From assembly GCA_963575745.1 (NCBI GenBank), contig CAUYUJ010014358.1:220319-284318 (forward strand): a stretch of 64,000 bases of DNA, given 5' to 3'. A program made the position numbers and the translations under genes. The notes under the pieces are model-generated. The model saw only the letters and a program-made list of their open reading frames with translations. It ran no database searches and had not been told where the DNA came from. Within the stretch, counting starts at the first letter, position 1; each line of letters opens with the position of its first letter. The stretch is from Prorocentrum cordatum (taxonomy: Eukaryota > Sar > Dinophyceae > Prorocentrales > Prorocentraceae). Of the stretch, positions 38,011 through 48,400 are shown one piece after another.

Positions 38011-38103
38011 GTTTCACTCACATCTGGCCGCCGTTGGCTTATGGGCTATTTCTTTTTGCTTCCTCGGCACTCCCCCCCTTCTCTCAGCGCGCCCCACGCC
38101 GCC

Positions 38104-38583
38104 ATGGTGCCCATGCCTCCCGCGGGTGGTTCCGCTGCGGCCGCGGCGGAGGCGGGCGCGGCCGAGGCCAGCAGGGCGTCGCCTGACACGCGGGAGCTCT
38201 TCGGCCTCTCAGGGGACACCTATGCTGGTTCGGCTTGGCAGGGCTCCCAATACACGGCCGCCACGCGCGAGTTCAAAAAGTGGTGGCCCTCCACCTACCC
38301 GGGCGAATGGAAGATGCCCAACGGCATGCTATACCCGTTCGTCTGGAAGCTCAAGTCGCTGGACGTCATCGACGGCCAGGTCGTCGAAACCTGGGACTGG
38401 GAGTGGATCGAGACCCCAGGCCTGGCGACCATCTCTGAGGTGGAGGCCATGCTGAGGAACCACTACAACCAGCAGCAGGCTGTCGCGCAAGAGGCCCAGG
38501 CGCGTGCGGCGGCGACAGCGGCAGGTCTCTCGGCGCTCTCTGCTGCCGCCCGCACTCTCAACCCGTCGCCCTTCAGTGCCTGA
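38104..38583 (+). CDS. LINE-A ORF6, unknown (159 aa)
   Basis: ATG at 38104 preferred because a strong pyrimidine tract and CAG (about 38047-38085) lie just before it. An in-frame ATG at 38041 is inside that tract. The N-terminus is Ala/Gly-rich. The core (~45-115) is Trp-rich with a compact look: FKKWWPSTYPGEWKMPNGM, FVWKLKSLDVIDGQVVETWD. The C-terminus is an Ala-rich helix. No family recognised. Confidence 0.6.
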   Translation: MVPMPPAGGSAAAAAEAGAAEASRASPDTRELFGLSGDTYAGSAWQGSQYTAATREFKKWWPSTYPGEWKMPNGMLYPFVWKLKSLDVIDGQVVETWDWEWIETPGLATISEVEAMLRNHYNQQQAVAQEAQARAAATAAGLSALSAAARTLNPSPFSA

Positions 38584-38664
38584 GCGAGCCACGCTAATGA
38601 CGCATCAGTCAGCGCCCTTCTAGGTCGACCTAAGCGACCTCGGCGCCACTAGCAGCGTGCATAC

Positions 38665-38744
38665 TTAGGTGGTGGGCTCGCCTAATACTTTCCTTTCCAC
38701 ATCCTTTCAGCGTCTTCTCTCCACCTCGGCAGCCCACCACCTAA
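38665..38744 (+). ncRNA. hairpin unit 1 (TTAGGTGGTGGGCT / AGCCCACCACCTAA)
   Basis: Perfect 14-bp arms around a ~52-nt loop containing CGCCTAATACTTTCC and ending CTCGGC. The same CTAATAC element sits in the loops of units 3 and 4. A function in element RNA recognition or 3'-end processing is a guess. Confidence 0.55.
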
Positions 38745-38947
38745 ACAGCTGGAGCCATGCCGCTCCAACTCAAGGTCGGTCGAGCCGTCCTGCATAGCTG
38801 AGTTGTATGCCACGCGAGTCTAGCAGCATCCAGCCCTTCCCGTCATTGTGCGGCTCTGCAACCTTGGGCAGCCCCGCTAACAGTGAGGCGGCTGAGCGCC
38901 GCTCACACATATCAATTCGCAGACTCGCCACGGCTGAGTCCTCACGC

Positions 38948-39005
38948 ATAGGTGGTGGGTTAGCACAATGCTCAGATTCTGGTTTGCCTGCAGCCCACCA
39001 CCTAT
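38948..39005 (+). ncRNA. hairpin unit 2
   Basis: Arms ATAGGTGGTGGG / CCCACCACCTAT (12 bp, perfect) with a ~34-nt loop in which the CTAATAC element is lost. Confidence 0.5.
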
Positions 39006-39429
39006 TCAGCCCAAGCCTTCTTTGCTAGCCAAACTCTTATAAAGGAGACACCGCGTCTCCAATTTAAGGCCGGCCAAGCCGGCATACATTCCGCTGCAGT
39101 GAGGCCTTCAGGTGCACACTCTCACTGCAGCTCTTGCGGCATCAGTCGACACCATCTCAGGCCAATATGGGATGGGTGCCCATGGCGCTACCGTAAATGT
39201 GCCACACAGGGGCGGAGCCGCCTAATACTTACCTCGGCAGCCCACCTAGCGCTCTTTTCTCCACCGGCCCCTCTTTTAGAGGGCCCTATCCAGGAGTAGT
39301 CGCCACTCATGGGCGCGACTTCTCACTTTGCTGCACTAGTGCGGCCAGCGCAGCACATTTTAACAGCCTCGCTAAACAGCGATCGGCTAGGCTCACACAG
39401 CAATTCGCAGACTCGTCACGGCGGAGTCT

Positions 39430-39484
39430 CTAGGGGATGGGCTGGCCTAATACTCGTGGTTCGCCCTGGCAGCTCACTACCTAG
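39430..39484 (+). ncRNA. hairpin unit 3
   Basis: Arms TAGGGGATGGGCTG / CAGCTCACTACCTA pair with two mismatches and two G-U pairs. The loop carries GCCTAATACTCG. Confidence 0.45.
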
Positions 39485-40026
39485 ACAGTCCTAGCCACAA
39501 GTGCCTCATGAGAGGAACGTGGCCTCTGCCCCGACGCATCTCTTTGGCCCCCGTCCAGGTGTAGCAGGGTCCCCTTGGTCCCTGTGTGCCTGTGAGGGGC
39601 CACGCGGAGGTGGGTCTCTGTTGTCTGGTCTCGGCTAGCGCCCAGGCACACCCACCTCCCCGTCGCGGACGGCCCGCACAGGCCTTTCAGCTGCAGCTGC
39701 AACTCTTTCAGCGCCCGTAAGGCCTTTAACTGTGCGGCATCCAGCCGGCACCATCTCAGGTAATATGGGATGGGCGCCCATGATGCAACCGTCAATGCGC
39801 CACACAGGGGCGGGGCCAGCCTAATACATACCTCGGCAGCCCACCTAGTCACTCTGCTTTTTACCGGCCCCCCTTGGAGGGCCTGTGCAAGAGTCGTTGC
39901 CAATCAGGGGCTCGACCTTCCACCTTGCCGCATGAGTGGGGCCAACGCGGCACTTCTTAGCAGCCTCGCTATACAGCGATCGGCTTGCTCACACAGCAAT
40001 TCGCAGACTCGCCACGGCTGAGTCTC

Positions 40027-40080
40027 CTAGGTGGCGAGCTGGCCTAATACTCTTGGTTCACCTTGGCAGCTCATTACCTA
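40027..40080 (+). ncRNA. hairpin unit 4
   Basis: Arms TAGGTGGCGAGCT / AGCTCATTACCTA. Relative to unit 1, a G-C pair (GGGCT/AGCCC) is replaced by A-T (GAGCT/AGCTC), a compensatory change. The loop again carries GCCTAATACTC. Confidence 0.5.
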
Positions 40081-40904
40081 ACGATGCTACAGCACAGCCC
40101 CGCCGAGTAACTCTCGGCCAAGGCGGCCAGCGAAGGTGCCATATATGCAGACAGGCACCATGCCCCAGTGCGTCTTGGCTGCGCGGCTGAGGCAAGGCCG
40201 CGGCAAACATATGTGCCTCGTGGGAGGAACGCGGCACTGGCCTTGGCTTGTCTCTCTGGCCCTCGTCCAGGTGTAGCAGGGTCCCCTTGGTCCTTGTGTG
40301 CCTGTGAGGGGCCACGCGGAGGTGGGTCTCTGCTGTCTGGTCTCGGCTAGCGCCCAGGCACACCCACCTCCCCGCCGCGGTCGGCCCGTACAGGCCTCTC
40401 AGCTGCAGCGTACGCCCTGCAACACGGCCATGCCATTCCGGCCCTTCTTCCTCTCCCGCCTCTTTTGACTTCCCTAGCTCCTCCTTCAGTCCAGATCTCC
40501 TCCCCTGGAGGTTTGGACAGCCGCAATGCGGCCTGGCCATTTTGGCCCTCCGTCCAGCTCTTCCCTCTTAATAGCAGTCCGAAATTCGGAAGGCACTCCC
40601 AGGCAGGTCTCTTCTTTTTCCTGCCTCGCACTGCTCTCTGCATCGAGGGCTGCCCTTCTATGGGCAACGAAGCAGGGTGCCGCTGATGTCTCTCTTCGCA
40701 CGGCGCTGCAATCTCCTCCTCCTTCGTTATGATTCCCTTCCTCCCCTCCCTCAGCGCCAATACCTCTCTCCTGACAGTTTTCGGGACGAGAGCGGAAGCA
40801 GCTCAGCGTCCATGCTCTCGGGCTTCTCGTGTGCAGCCTGTGCCAGTCCTTTTGGCCGCTGCGCTCAAGCTAACTTGCAACGAGCTAAGTATAGTCAAAA
40901 GCCT

Positions 40905-41118
40905 CCTCCTCCTCCTCCTACCGCCTCCGCCTCCCTCCTCCTCCTCCTCCGCCTCCTCCTCCCTCCTCCTCCTCCTCCTCCTCCTCCTCCTCCTCCTCCT
41001 CCTCCTCCTCCTCCTCCTACTCCTCCTCCGCCTCCCTCCTCCTCCTCCGCCTCCTCCTCCTCCTCCTCCTCCCTCCTCCTCCCTCCTCCTTTTCCTCCTC
41101 CTCTTCCTCCTCCTCCAC
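40905..41118. repeat. (TCC)n microsatellite at the LINE-A 3' junction
   Basis: TCC/CCG-interrupted array. With the tract at 9738-9866 it brackets LINE-A. Confidence 0.9.
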
Positions 41119-41124
41119 CCGCGG

Positions 41125-41285
41125 CGCTGAAGCGAGAACCATGCTTTGGAAAGGAGACGCCCTCCATCCGTGAGGCTTCTGCAATGTTCTGAAACGGATG
41201 CGCGCGGCGCTAATGCGAGAACCACACTTTGGAAAGGAACCGCCCTCCAGTCGTGAAGCTCTTGCGAACTGCAAGCCTAAGAAAC
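41125..41285 (-). repeat. dispersed ~85-bp repeat family, two tandem inverse copies
   Basis: 'AAGCGAGAACCATGCTTTGG' then 'AATGCGAGAACCACACTTTGG', each followed by 'AAAGGA' and 'CGCCCTCCA'. Same family and orientation as the left flank of LINE-A at 9655-9738. Confidence 0.85.
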
Positions 41286-41479
41286 ATACATGATGAGGAA
41301 GTCTCATGCGAAATGCCCGGCCCGCCCAACCGACACGTCTCGGGGTGCGACAGGGAGGGGTTGTTTATAAGGCACAGGGATGGAGGAGAAGCGAGGAGGG
41401 CGATATCGGATATCGAATGTACGATGGGGACCTGTCTAAGGGCTCTGACTCTCGAAACAACTTCACTCCAAAAACTGAT

Positions 41480-41565
41480 AGAGGAGGAGGAGAAGGAGAA
41501 GGAGGAGGAGGAGGAGGAGGAGGAGGAGGAAGAACGACCAGGAGGAAGGAGGAAGAAAGAAGGAC
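41480..41565. repeat. (GGA)n microsatellite
   Basis: Imperfect GGA/GAAGGA array. 41565-41940 is unassigned, GC-rich and without a convincing gene. Confidence 0.85.
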
Positions 41566-41951
41566 GATGAAGGCGGGGGAAGGACCGGCACGTGACCCGA
41601 GGAGAGCGGCCCTCCAGCCACGGACGCCAGCTGGGAGGCATCGGTTTGTAGGTGTCGGGTCAGAGCCCCGCTCTCCGGTGGCCCTTCGGGGCCATCGGGG
41701 CACCCCCAAAAACGCCCCGAGGCCGGAAAGCCGCCGGGGGCCGATCGAGCACGCCCGACGACCTCGAGACGACCTCGAGCCTCGAGCGTGGAACCTCGGA
41801 GGCCATCCTCCCCAGAGGGCCCTCCCGGCGGCCTCGTGGAAGCGGAAGTGGCTGGGCCTTCAAGGCCAGAGGGGCCCCAGTGAGGCTGAGCAGGGACCGA
41901 CCGTCCCGGCAGTCCTACAGTCCTGCCACGAAATGTTCTTATTATCCCAAA

Positions 41952-42039
41952 ATGTTCTAAGAGCAATAGCAGTGCTCTTAGAACATACACACGATGTGCT
42001 CAAACAAGACAGACTCCGCCAGAAATGTTCTGAGAACAT
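41952..42039. repeat. TGTTCT palindromes
   Basis: ATGTTCTAAGAGCA / TGCTCTTAGAACAT (41952-41986, perfect 14-bp arms, 7-nt loop), then ATGTTCTGAGAACAT (42025-42039, palindrome around one G). A half-site AAATGTTCTTAT precedes at 41932. Confidence 0.8.
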
Positions 42040-42484
42040 CTCGTGGGCACCACAAGAGGTTCTTAGCACATTGCCTGGTAGGGCTATAGGCGAGCCAGGA
42101 CGCTTCGCCACTGCTTGAAGGACAATGCCCACCTATTCCATCTCAAGCCCGCGTGGGGTGAGCCCATCCGGAAAGTTGTTCTTTCTAGAGGGCGCGCCGC
42201 TGGATGCCCCAATGGTGGGGAGGGGGGGCGAGGAGGCGTGTCGGACCGATCCCAAACGACAGGTAGTTACCCATTGGCCCGGCCACTTCCCAACTGGCCC
42301 AAAGCCCGACTGCTTGATGAGGGGCCGAGAGGCCGACGGCAAGCGGCGGCCTCGTGGCTCACGGTTCGACCGGCGGTCTGCCGCACCTCCACGCGCACGG
42401 GCGGCGAGGCCCGGGGGCTCCCTGGCGGCCGGGCGGGCGCGTGCAGCGGCATCGGCGGGCAGGGGCGGGGTGGGCGAAGGACCT

Positions 42485-42572
42485 CCTCCTCCCTCCTCCT
42501 CCTCCTCCTCCTCCTCCTCCTCCTCCTCCTCCTCCTCCTCCTCCTCCTCCTCCTCCTCCTCCTCCTCCTCCT
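42485..42572. repeat. (TCC)n microsatellite
   Basis: Nearly pure TCC array of about 28 units. Confidence 0.95.
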
Positions 42573-43540
42573 GCGCACTCCCCTGGAAGACGATGTGTCC
42601 GTGGTGTCCACAACAGTGCGGTATGCAAAGAGGAAGCAGACAGAGACAATGAAAAAGGGCGCGGGGGGGGGGCCTCCTCGCCGCCGTCGGCGGCGCTCCC
42701 TCTAACCCACGTAGGGGTCTAATAACATGTACAGGGGAGCGAAACACGACTCGGGCGGTGTGAACTGGCCGATCAAACACGTCGGGGCCGATCGAGCAAC
42801 ACAATCATACATGCACGTGGCGACAACTCGGAAAATCGGTGACGGCCAAAGGACGGAGGAGGACCGAAAACCGTCCAGGCAATCAGACACTGCCATAACG
42901 GCACCGCTGAACACCGGCAATCCTGAGAAGCACATCCTCATCGGCACAACCGAAGATTCTGATGGGCTGAGGACGAAATCGCACACCTCTGAGAGGCTGA
43001 GGGTCCAGTCGAGCTCGGGCAGCGACCAGGGGGACGGTCTGTGCGGGGCCTCTAAAGGATTCACGTGCAACATCACCCATGGGATCTCTGGGCAGCACGA
43101 GCGGCGACCGATAAGACGATCGCAAAACGCAACAAGACGTTATCTTCCTGTACAGTCGCCCAGTCCTTCGGGGACAGGGATGGTACACCCCATGGGTGGG
43201 CCAAGGAACGAAAGGGTATGGCACGATTATCTCGCCTCTCGCACCACGTCTCAAACCTGGGGGCTGCAATAATACCGAGCACCGGCTTGGATAAAACAAG
43301 CTTAACTAACCTATTACGTTGGGCCTCAGAGGAGACAGTCTCGGGAGCAATATTCAAAACACAAATAGACAAACCGCGTGCGGCAAAGCATTCCTCACAC
43401 CACCATTGTACATCATGTAGTGCGCGTGCACAGGACGCGACGTGCAAAAAGTACATAGTGGAGCCATTAGGAGGTGCAGCAGGAGCATAGGGATAAAAAG
43501 GCGTCACGTTCGCCTCCACGGGCACGGGACGGCAACCGAC
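42573..43540. other. no gene recognised
   Basis: Non-repetitive DNA of lower GC than its surroundings, with short open frames on both strands that carry no motif. I see no tRNA or snRNA signature. Confidence 0.4.
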
Positions 43541-43544
43541 ACGG

Positions 43545-44104
43545 CACCAGGAGGAGGAGGAGGAAGAGGAGGGCCAGGGAGCCCTCCTCCTCCTCCTCCA
43601 ACTCCTCCTCCTCCTCCAACTCCTCCTCCTCCTCCTCCTCCTCCTTCTCCTTCTCCCGCCTCCTCTTCCTCCTGCCTCCTCTTTCTGACTCCCTACGACT
43701 CTCCCTCCTCCTCGTCAGCATCAGCACCCCTCCTTCTCATCGCCCTCCGAGCTTCAAGCCGCGGACCCTTCTGTCCTCGTCCTCCAGGGCCGAGTGGACG
43801 TGGACTCCGAAAAGGCCAGGACGCCGGCGCGCCCAAGAAAGGATTGCGCGCCCGTTCTCCTTCTCGTCGCTCTTCCATCTTCCTCCTCGTCCTTATCCTC
43901 CTTCTCCCCCTTCTCCTCCTTCTCCCCCTTCTCCTCCTCGCCCTCCTCGCCCTCCTCGCCCTACTCGCCTCGCCTCGTCTCTCCTGCTCGTCCTCCTCCC
44001 CCTCCTCCTCCTCCTCCTCCTCCTCCACCTCCTCCCACCTCCTCCTCCACCTCCTCCTCATCTCCTCCTCCTCCCTCCTCCTCCTCTTCCTCTTCCTCCT
44101 CCTG
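43545..44104. repeat. TCC-rich polypyrimidine region upstream of LINE-B
   Basis: TCC blocks at 43580-43680 and 43860-44104 around a more complex segment (43685-43860). The last block ends exactly where the spliced leader begins. Confidence 0.9.
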
Positions 44105-44126
44105 TCCGTAGCCATTTTGGCTCAAG
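44105..44126 (+). promoter_or_regulatory. dinoflagellate spliced-leader sequence at the LINE-B 5' end
   Basis: All 22 bases agree with the dinoflagellate spliced leader: T at the variable first position, CCGTAGCCATTTT in the middle, GGCTCAAG at the end. No donor GT follows (the next bases are ATGTCC), so it is not an SL RNA gene. It is a leader already joined to an mRNA body. The leader marks the 5' end of the RNA that was reverse-transcribed to make this LINE copy. Confidence 0.92.
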
Positions 44127-44272
44127 ATGTCCGACTGGGGGGGCTGCAAGCCTCCAGGCGGAAGGGATACCGCTAGTCCGCGGCCAGCCTCCAGTTTTCC
44201 TGTGAGCTCCTGGGGGAGCGCCATCCGCTTAATCTACTTGATTGCCGCGGCGGTGCTTGTGAGCTGTGCAGA

Positions 44273-45458
44273 ATGGCGGCCAGGCGTGCCCCTTGGGCGG
44301 CGGGCAGCAATGGCGGGAGCAGGCCACCACAAGGCGGTCCAGTCGGCAGCGGCTACTTGCGCGACAAGCCCGACTGGTTCTGCTGCAAGGACGGCTGCAA
44401 GAATGCGAAGGGTGAGCGCTGGTGGAACCCTGGCTCATCCTTATGGTGTACAAAATGCAAGCTGCACAAGGGCGCCTGTTTCGGCAGCAACCGCCCAGCA
44501 GGTGGAGGCACCCCCTCGACGCGCGCGCCAAGCGTGGCCGACAGTCGAGCGGAGGCGAAGTACAAGAAGCTCTACGAGGACAAGATTGCGGCGCTGGAGC
44601 AGGAACTGCGCAGCAAGTCCTCGCAGGATGGCGACATGGAGACCGACGGCTCAGCAGTCGAGGCCCCAGCTGCAGGTGCTGCCGCGCTGCGGAAGCGTGC
44701 TGACAAGCTGGCGGCGGAGATCAAGCTGCTCAAGGGCCGCGACGACGTGGGTGGCATTTACAAGAGTGTCATCGAATCCTTCCAGACGGAGCTGGGCGAG
44801 CTGCGGAAGAAGCTGCATGACGCCAAGCCCGCGGACGCCAAGCTCCAGATCGCCCGTCGGGAAGTCAAGAAGAAGGAGGCCGCCCTGGCCAAGGCGGGCG
44901 ACAAGCTGGCGCAGCAGGAGGAGGCAGTCGCAGCAGCGCAGCTGCGCCTGCAGGAGCTCAAGTCCCAGCGGGAGCAGTGCGAGGCCGAGCTCGGCCGTGC
45001 CAAGGCCGTGGTGCACGAGCTGGTGGCTGCTGATGCTGCTCAGGTTGGCCCAGCTGCTGACGGAGGCAGCGAGACGGGGGCGGTCGCCCACACGTTCGGC
45101 ATCAACAAGGCCGCGCTGGTGGCCAAGTGCGGGGAGCGCGGCTTCGGCGACCACGCGGAGGCAGTGTCCAAGCTCCTGGAGGAGTTGCTGCCGCAGCTGG
45201 TGGTGCCCGCGGAGCGCCAAGCTCCCCCCCCCTGCAGGAGCGGCGAGCGCAGCTGCCGCTCAAGCCGTGCCCAGCACCGAGGACCCCATCGGCAAGGCCT
45301 CCGAGGAGGCGCTGCGCGCCGAGCTCAACGTGCTGTGGCCCGCTGACACCGCGCCCGACATGCCGACGGACCTGGAGGAGCTGCGCGCTGTCGCTGCTCG
45401 CCTTGCCGCTAGCCCGCTCATCGGGGCCGCAGCGCGCATGCGAGCTGGACCGTACTAA
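44273..45458 (+). CDS. LINE-B ORF1 (zinc finger, coiled coil), with a +1 shift at a nine-C run
   Basis: Starts at ATG 44273. Residues ~30-66 hold a zinc-finger-like cluster: WFCCKDGCKNAKGERWWN, then LWCTKCKLHKGAC. Residues ~95-260 are a long coiled coil (YKKLYEDKIAALEQELRSK, EEAVAAAQLRLQELKSQREQ). The reading frame meets a run of nine C at 45224-45232. Read straight, it ends at 45346 in a poor Arg/Ser tail. Shifted by one base, it continues with an Ala-rich linker and an acidic helix (EEALRAELNVLWPADTA) to a stop at 45458, 10 bases before ORF2. I infer a one-base insertion, sequencing error or programmed shift. An ATG directly after the spliced leader (44127) opens another frame, which I take as an upstream ORF. 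Role: RNA-binding ORF1p by position and architecture. Confidence 0.7.
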
Positions 45459-45468
45459 CCTTGTCCTC

Positions 45469-48400
45469 ATGACGAGCATGGACAAGAGCAACAGCACCGT
45501 CGCCGCGGCCGACCTGGTACAGGAGGTCGCGTGGGAGGCGGAGGACGCAGCGGCCCGTCACCTCCTCGGCGAGGCAGAAGTTGCCGCAGGCAGCCGCGGC
45601 GCGGCAGCCATCATCGAGCGGGGGCTCAAGTCCCATAGCAGGGACACTGGGCCCCCCCTCCCTCTCCAGGTCGACTGCGCCTGGGCTGCCGAGGTTCCGC
45701 GGCTGCGTGAGGAGGAGGCGGCGCAGGCAGTACTGGATGAAGCTGCGCCACATGCTCTTCGTGCGCCACCGGTCGTCGCCGCAGCTGCGAACGGAGCCCG
45801 AGGTGCAGAGCCAGAGCCCCACGGATCGGTTGCTGTCGGAGCTCCTGGCCAAGGGCGTCCACCGTTTGGGGCCCAGGCGGGGATTGGCTATAACGACGGG
45901 GCTACGGCCCTACATGCCACCCCAGCCTCAGCGCGTGAGGAGACCCGAGCCTCACCGCACTTCGAGACAAATGGCGACGTCAGGGCGCACGCAGGCCTGG
46001 CCTTCCTCAAGGGCCAAGTCAAGGAGCCCCACAAGGTACAGCTGAACGCACAGGTATCGCAGTTCGTGGACCTGGTGCTTGAGCTCATAGGCGAGATCGT
46101 GCTCTACTTCAAGCGGGTCGGCATCCTAGCGGTGAAGGACCACGGGCCAGACCAGCACCACATCAAGGACGCCAACTACAGCAACGCGTTCCTGGAGGTG
46201 GGGCAGGACGGGCTGATGGACATGCAGGTCGCGTCGGAGGAGGAGCTCCGCAGGGTGCGAGCACTCACGGCCCCCTTCCCGATTCTCCCAGCCACACTGG
46301 AGCGGCGGAGGGTTATGCCCGAGGTTGCCACGGTGCAGCAGGTAGCAGAGCCCGCAGCAGAGGGTACCGACCCTTCGGGGCACGCACTGCTCACTGCGGG
46401 CCGAGCATCCTGGACGGCAGAGGGTACCGACCCTGCGGGGCACGCACTGCTCACCGTCCGAGCTGCACGAAGGAGGGCGGTCAAGCCGAGGCAACCGAAG
46501 AGCGAGCACACGCTAGCCATCACGGCGAACGGCACCACATGGTCGAGCCTCACCGACCTGCTGCTGGATGAGGTGGGTCGCCGAGCAGACATCTTCCTGG
46601 GTCAGGAGACCCACTTGCGCGGCACCGTGGCGTGCGCGACGCAGGAGGACTGGGCGAAGAGGGCCAAGTGGAACTTGCAGCTGGACCCAGCAGTGCCCAC
46701 AGGTCGTGGAGGCACTAGCGGCGGCTTGTGTATTGCCACGCAGCCGTGGCGAGGTCTGGCGAGCTACCCATGCGTGAGCACGAGGTTCGGCATCGCACGT
46801 GGCCGAGTACAGCTGAGATGTTGGAAAGGATGGCTTCCAGGAGGCGTGGTGGTGGCCAACGTCTACCTGCGCCACAGCGAGGGCATGACAGCCAGGAATA
46901 GGCTCCTGGTCAACCTCCTCGCACGAGAGCTGAAACGGCTAGCTCGGCCCTTCATCATTGGAGGCGACCTCAACATGCACCCCGCGGAGCTAGCCAAGTC
47001 AGGAATTTTCGAGAAGCTGAGGGCCGAGCCGATCTTCACCCAGGAGGCAACGCTGGGCGACCTGGCGGAGGGCTCCGTGCTGGACTACTGGGTCCTGCCG
47101 AAGGCCGTCGTGCAGAGGGTCGAGTCCTGCTTCGTCATCCACACCACCACCATCAAGGATCACCGCCCAGTTGGACTCAAGCTGAAGAACGGTGTGGTGG
47201 AGGACCTGATCACGGTTCACAAGGCCCCCGCCAGTTCCCCAGCTACGCGGCCCATAGGACCTGGGCGGGAGGTGGCGACATCCTGGGGAGAGGCCATGAC
47301 GGCCCTGGGGGAAACGGAGGGCTGTCAGGAGGCCTTGGCGAACGGATTCGCGGCCTTCATGCAGGGAGCTGAGGAGGAGCTGGGCAGCTTGTTCCATATC
47401 CCGAAGGACGACATGCCGAAGTACACAGGGCGAGGGCTGGAGCCGCGCTTCGTCAAGATTCACCCCACGAGGCGGAACAGCGCGGCGGTGGCCAAGGCAT
47501 CCCCAGAGGCACGTCAGGCTCTCTGGCTGCATGACCGTCTACGCGAGCTCCAGCGGGCTTACGAGAGAGACGAGCTGAGGCACCGCCAGGCAGCGCAGCG
47601 ACTCCTCGACACTCTGGAGCACTGGAATGGCTCCCTCATGAAGACTCAAGATTGGCACCACTTCGGGGCGTACTGGCAGCGGCTGCGCAAGCTCACGATC
47701 GACGACCTGGCCAAGCTGGCGGACCAGGCCCAGACTGTGAGCGTGCGCCTCTCCAAGGAGTTCGAGAAGGCACGTTGCCGCTCATTTGACGCCTGGGCGA
47801 AGAAGGCCACGTTGAACGGCGCTGGCCTCGCCCACAAGTGGACACGTGGGCCCGCGGGTGCGGGAACAGGGCTGTTGGCCAACGGCGTGGCAGCAGACGT
47901 GCAGGATGCTGCCGACAAGTTCTGCGCTGACTGGCTCAAGCAGGTCTGGAATGTCCATGAGCCCATGAAAGCCACCAGCTGGGACGAGATCAAGCACCAC
48001 GTGCTGGACGCGCCCGCGGCTGGAGCTATCAGGACAGCGAGCAGGAGGTTCAAGCATCGAACGGCCCTGGGCTCCGACGCGTTCCACCCACGGTGGTTCG
48101 CGATGCTGTCCGACGAGGCCCTGACCTCCCTGGGCCAGCTCATGGTTTACATGGAGAGGGCCGGCAACCAGCCGAAGCAGCTGACCACCATCATCGTCTT
48201 CCTCGCCAAGAAGGAGGGCGGGGTGAGGCCCATCGCTCTACTAGGAGGATTTCTTCGTGTTTGGACAGAGGTACGTCGGGCACAAATGCAGCAGTGGGAG
48301 GACGAGCATGACCTGCCATGTTTTCACAACGCAAGCGGCAGGACGGCCGAGCGGGCCGTCTGGGACCAGGCCGTCTATCAGGAGTGGGCCCTCAAGGTCG

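Larger units (their letters stand above)
38584..40420 (+). repeat. LINE-A 3' region: compound repeats with conserved hairpins
   Basis: Long, diverged direct repeats. 'GGGCGG(A/G)GCC.GCCTAATAC' recurs at ~39210 and ~39809, about 600 bp apart. A ~190-bp segment at 39500-39690 recurs at 40215-40400, about 712 bp apart. 'CAATTCGCAGACTCG(C/T)CACGGC' recurs near 38918, 39402 and 40000. Differences between the ~190-bp copies mostly change the amino acid in the minus-strand frame, so I read this as non-coding 3' sequence. 40420-40900 shows no gene. Confidence 0.75.

Noticed and set aside
39481-40540. Two minus-strand frames sharing ~50 similar residues
   Set aside because: They arise from the duplicated ~190-bp segment. 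The few differences between copies mostly change the amino acid, so coding selection is unlikely.
44105-44126. SL RNA gene
   Set aside because: The leader is not followed by a GT donor or a short structured RNA; it adjoins a retroelement body.
44127-45458. 443-aa frame starting at the ATG next to the spliced leader
   Set aside because: Between 44273 and 45220 it is an Arg/Ser/Ala-rich shadow of the zinc-finger/coiled-coil frame. Only its last ~75 residues look real, joined through the C9 shift.
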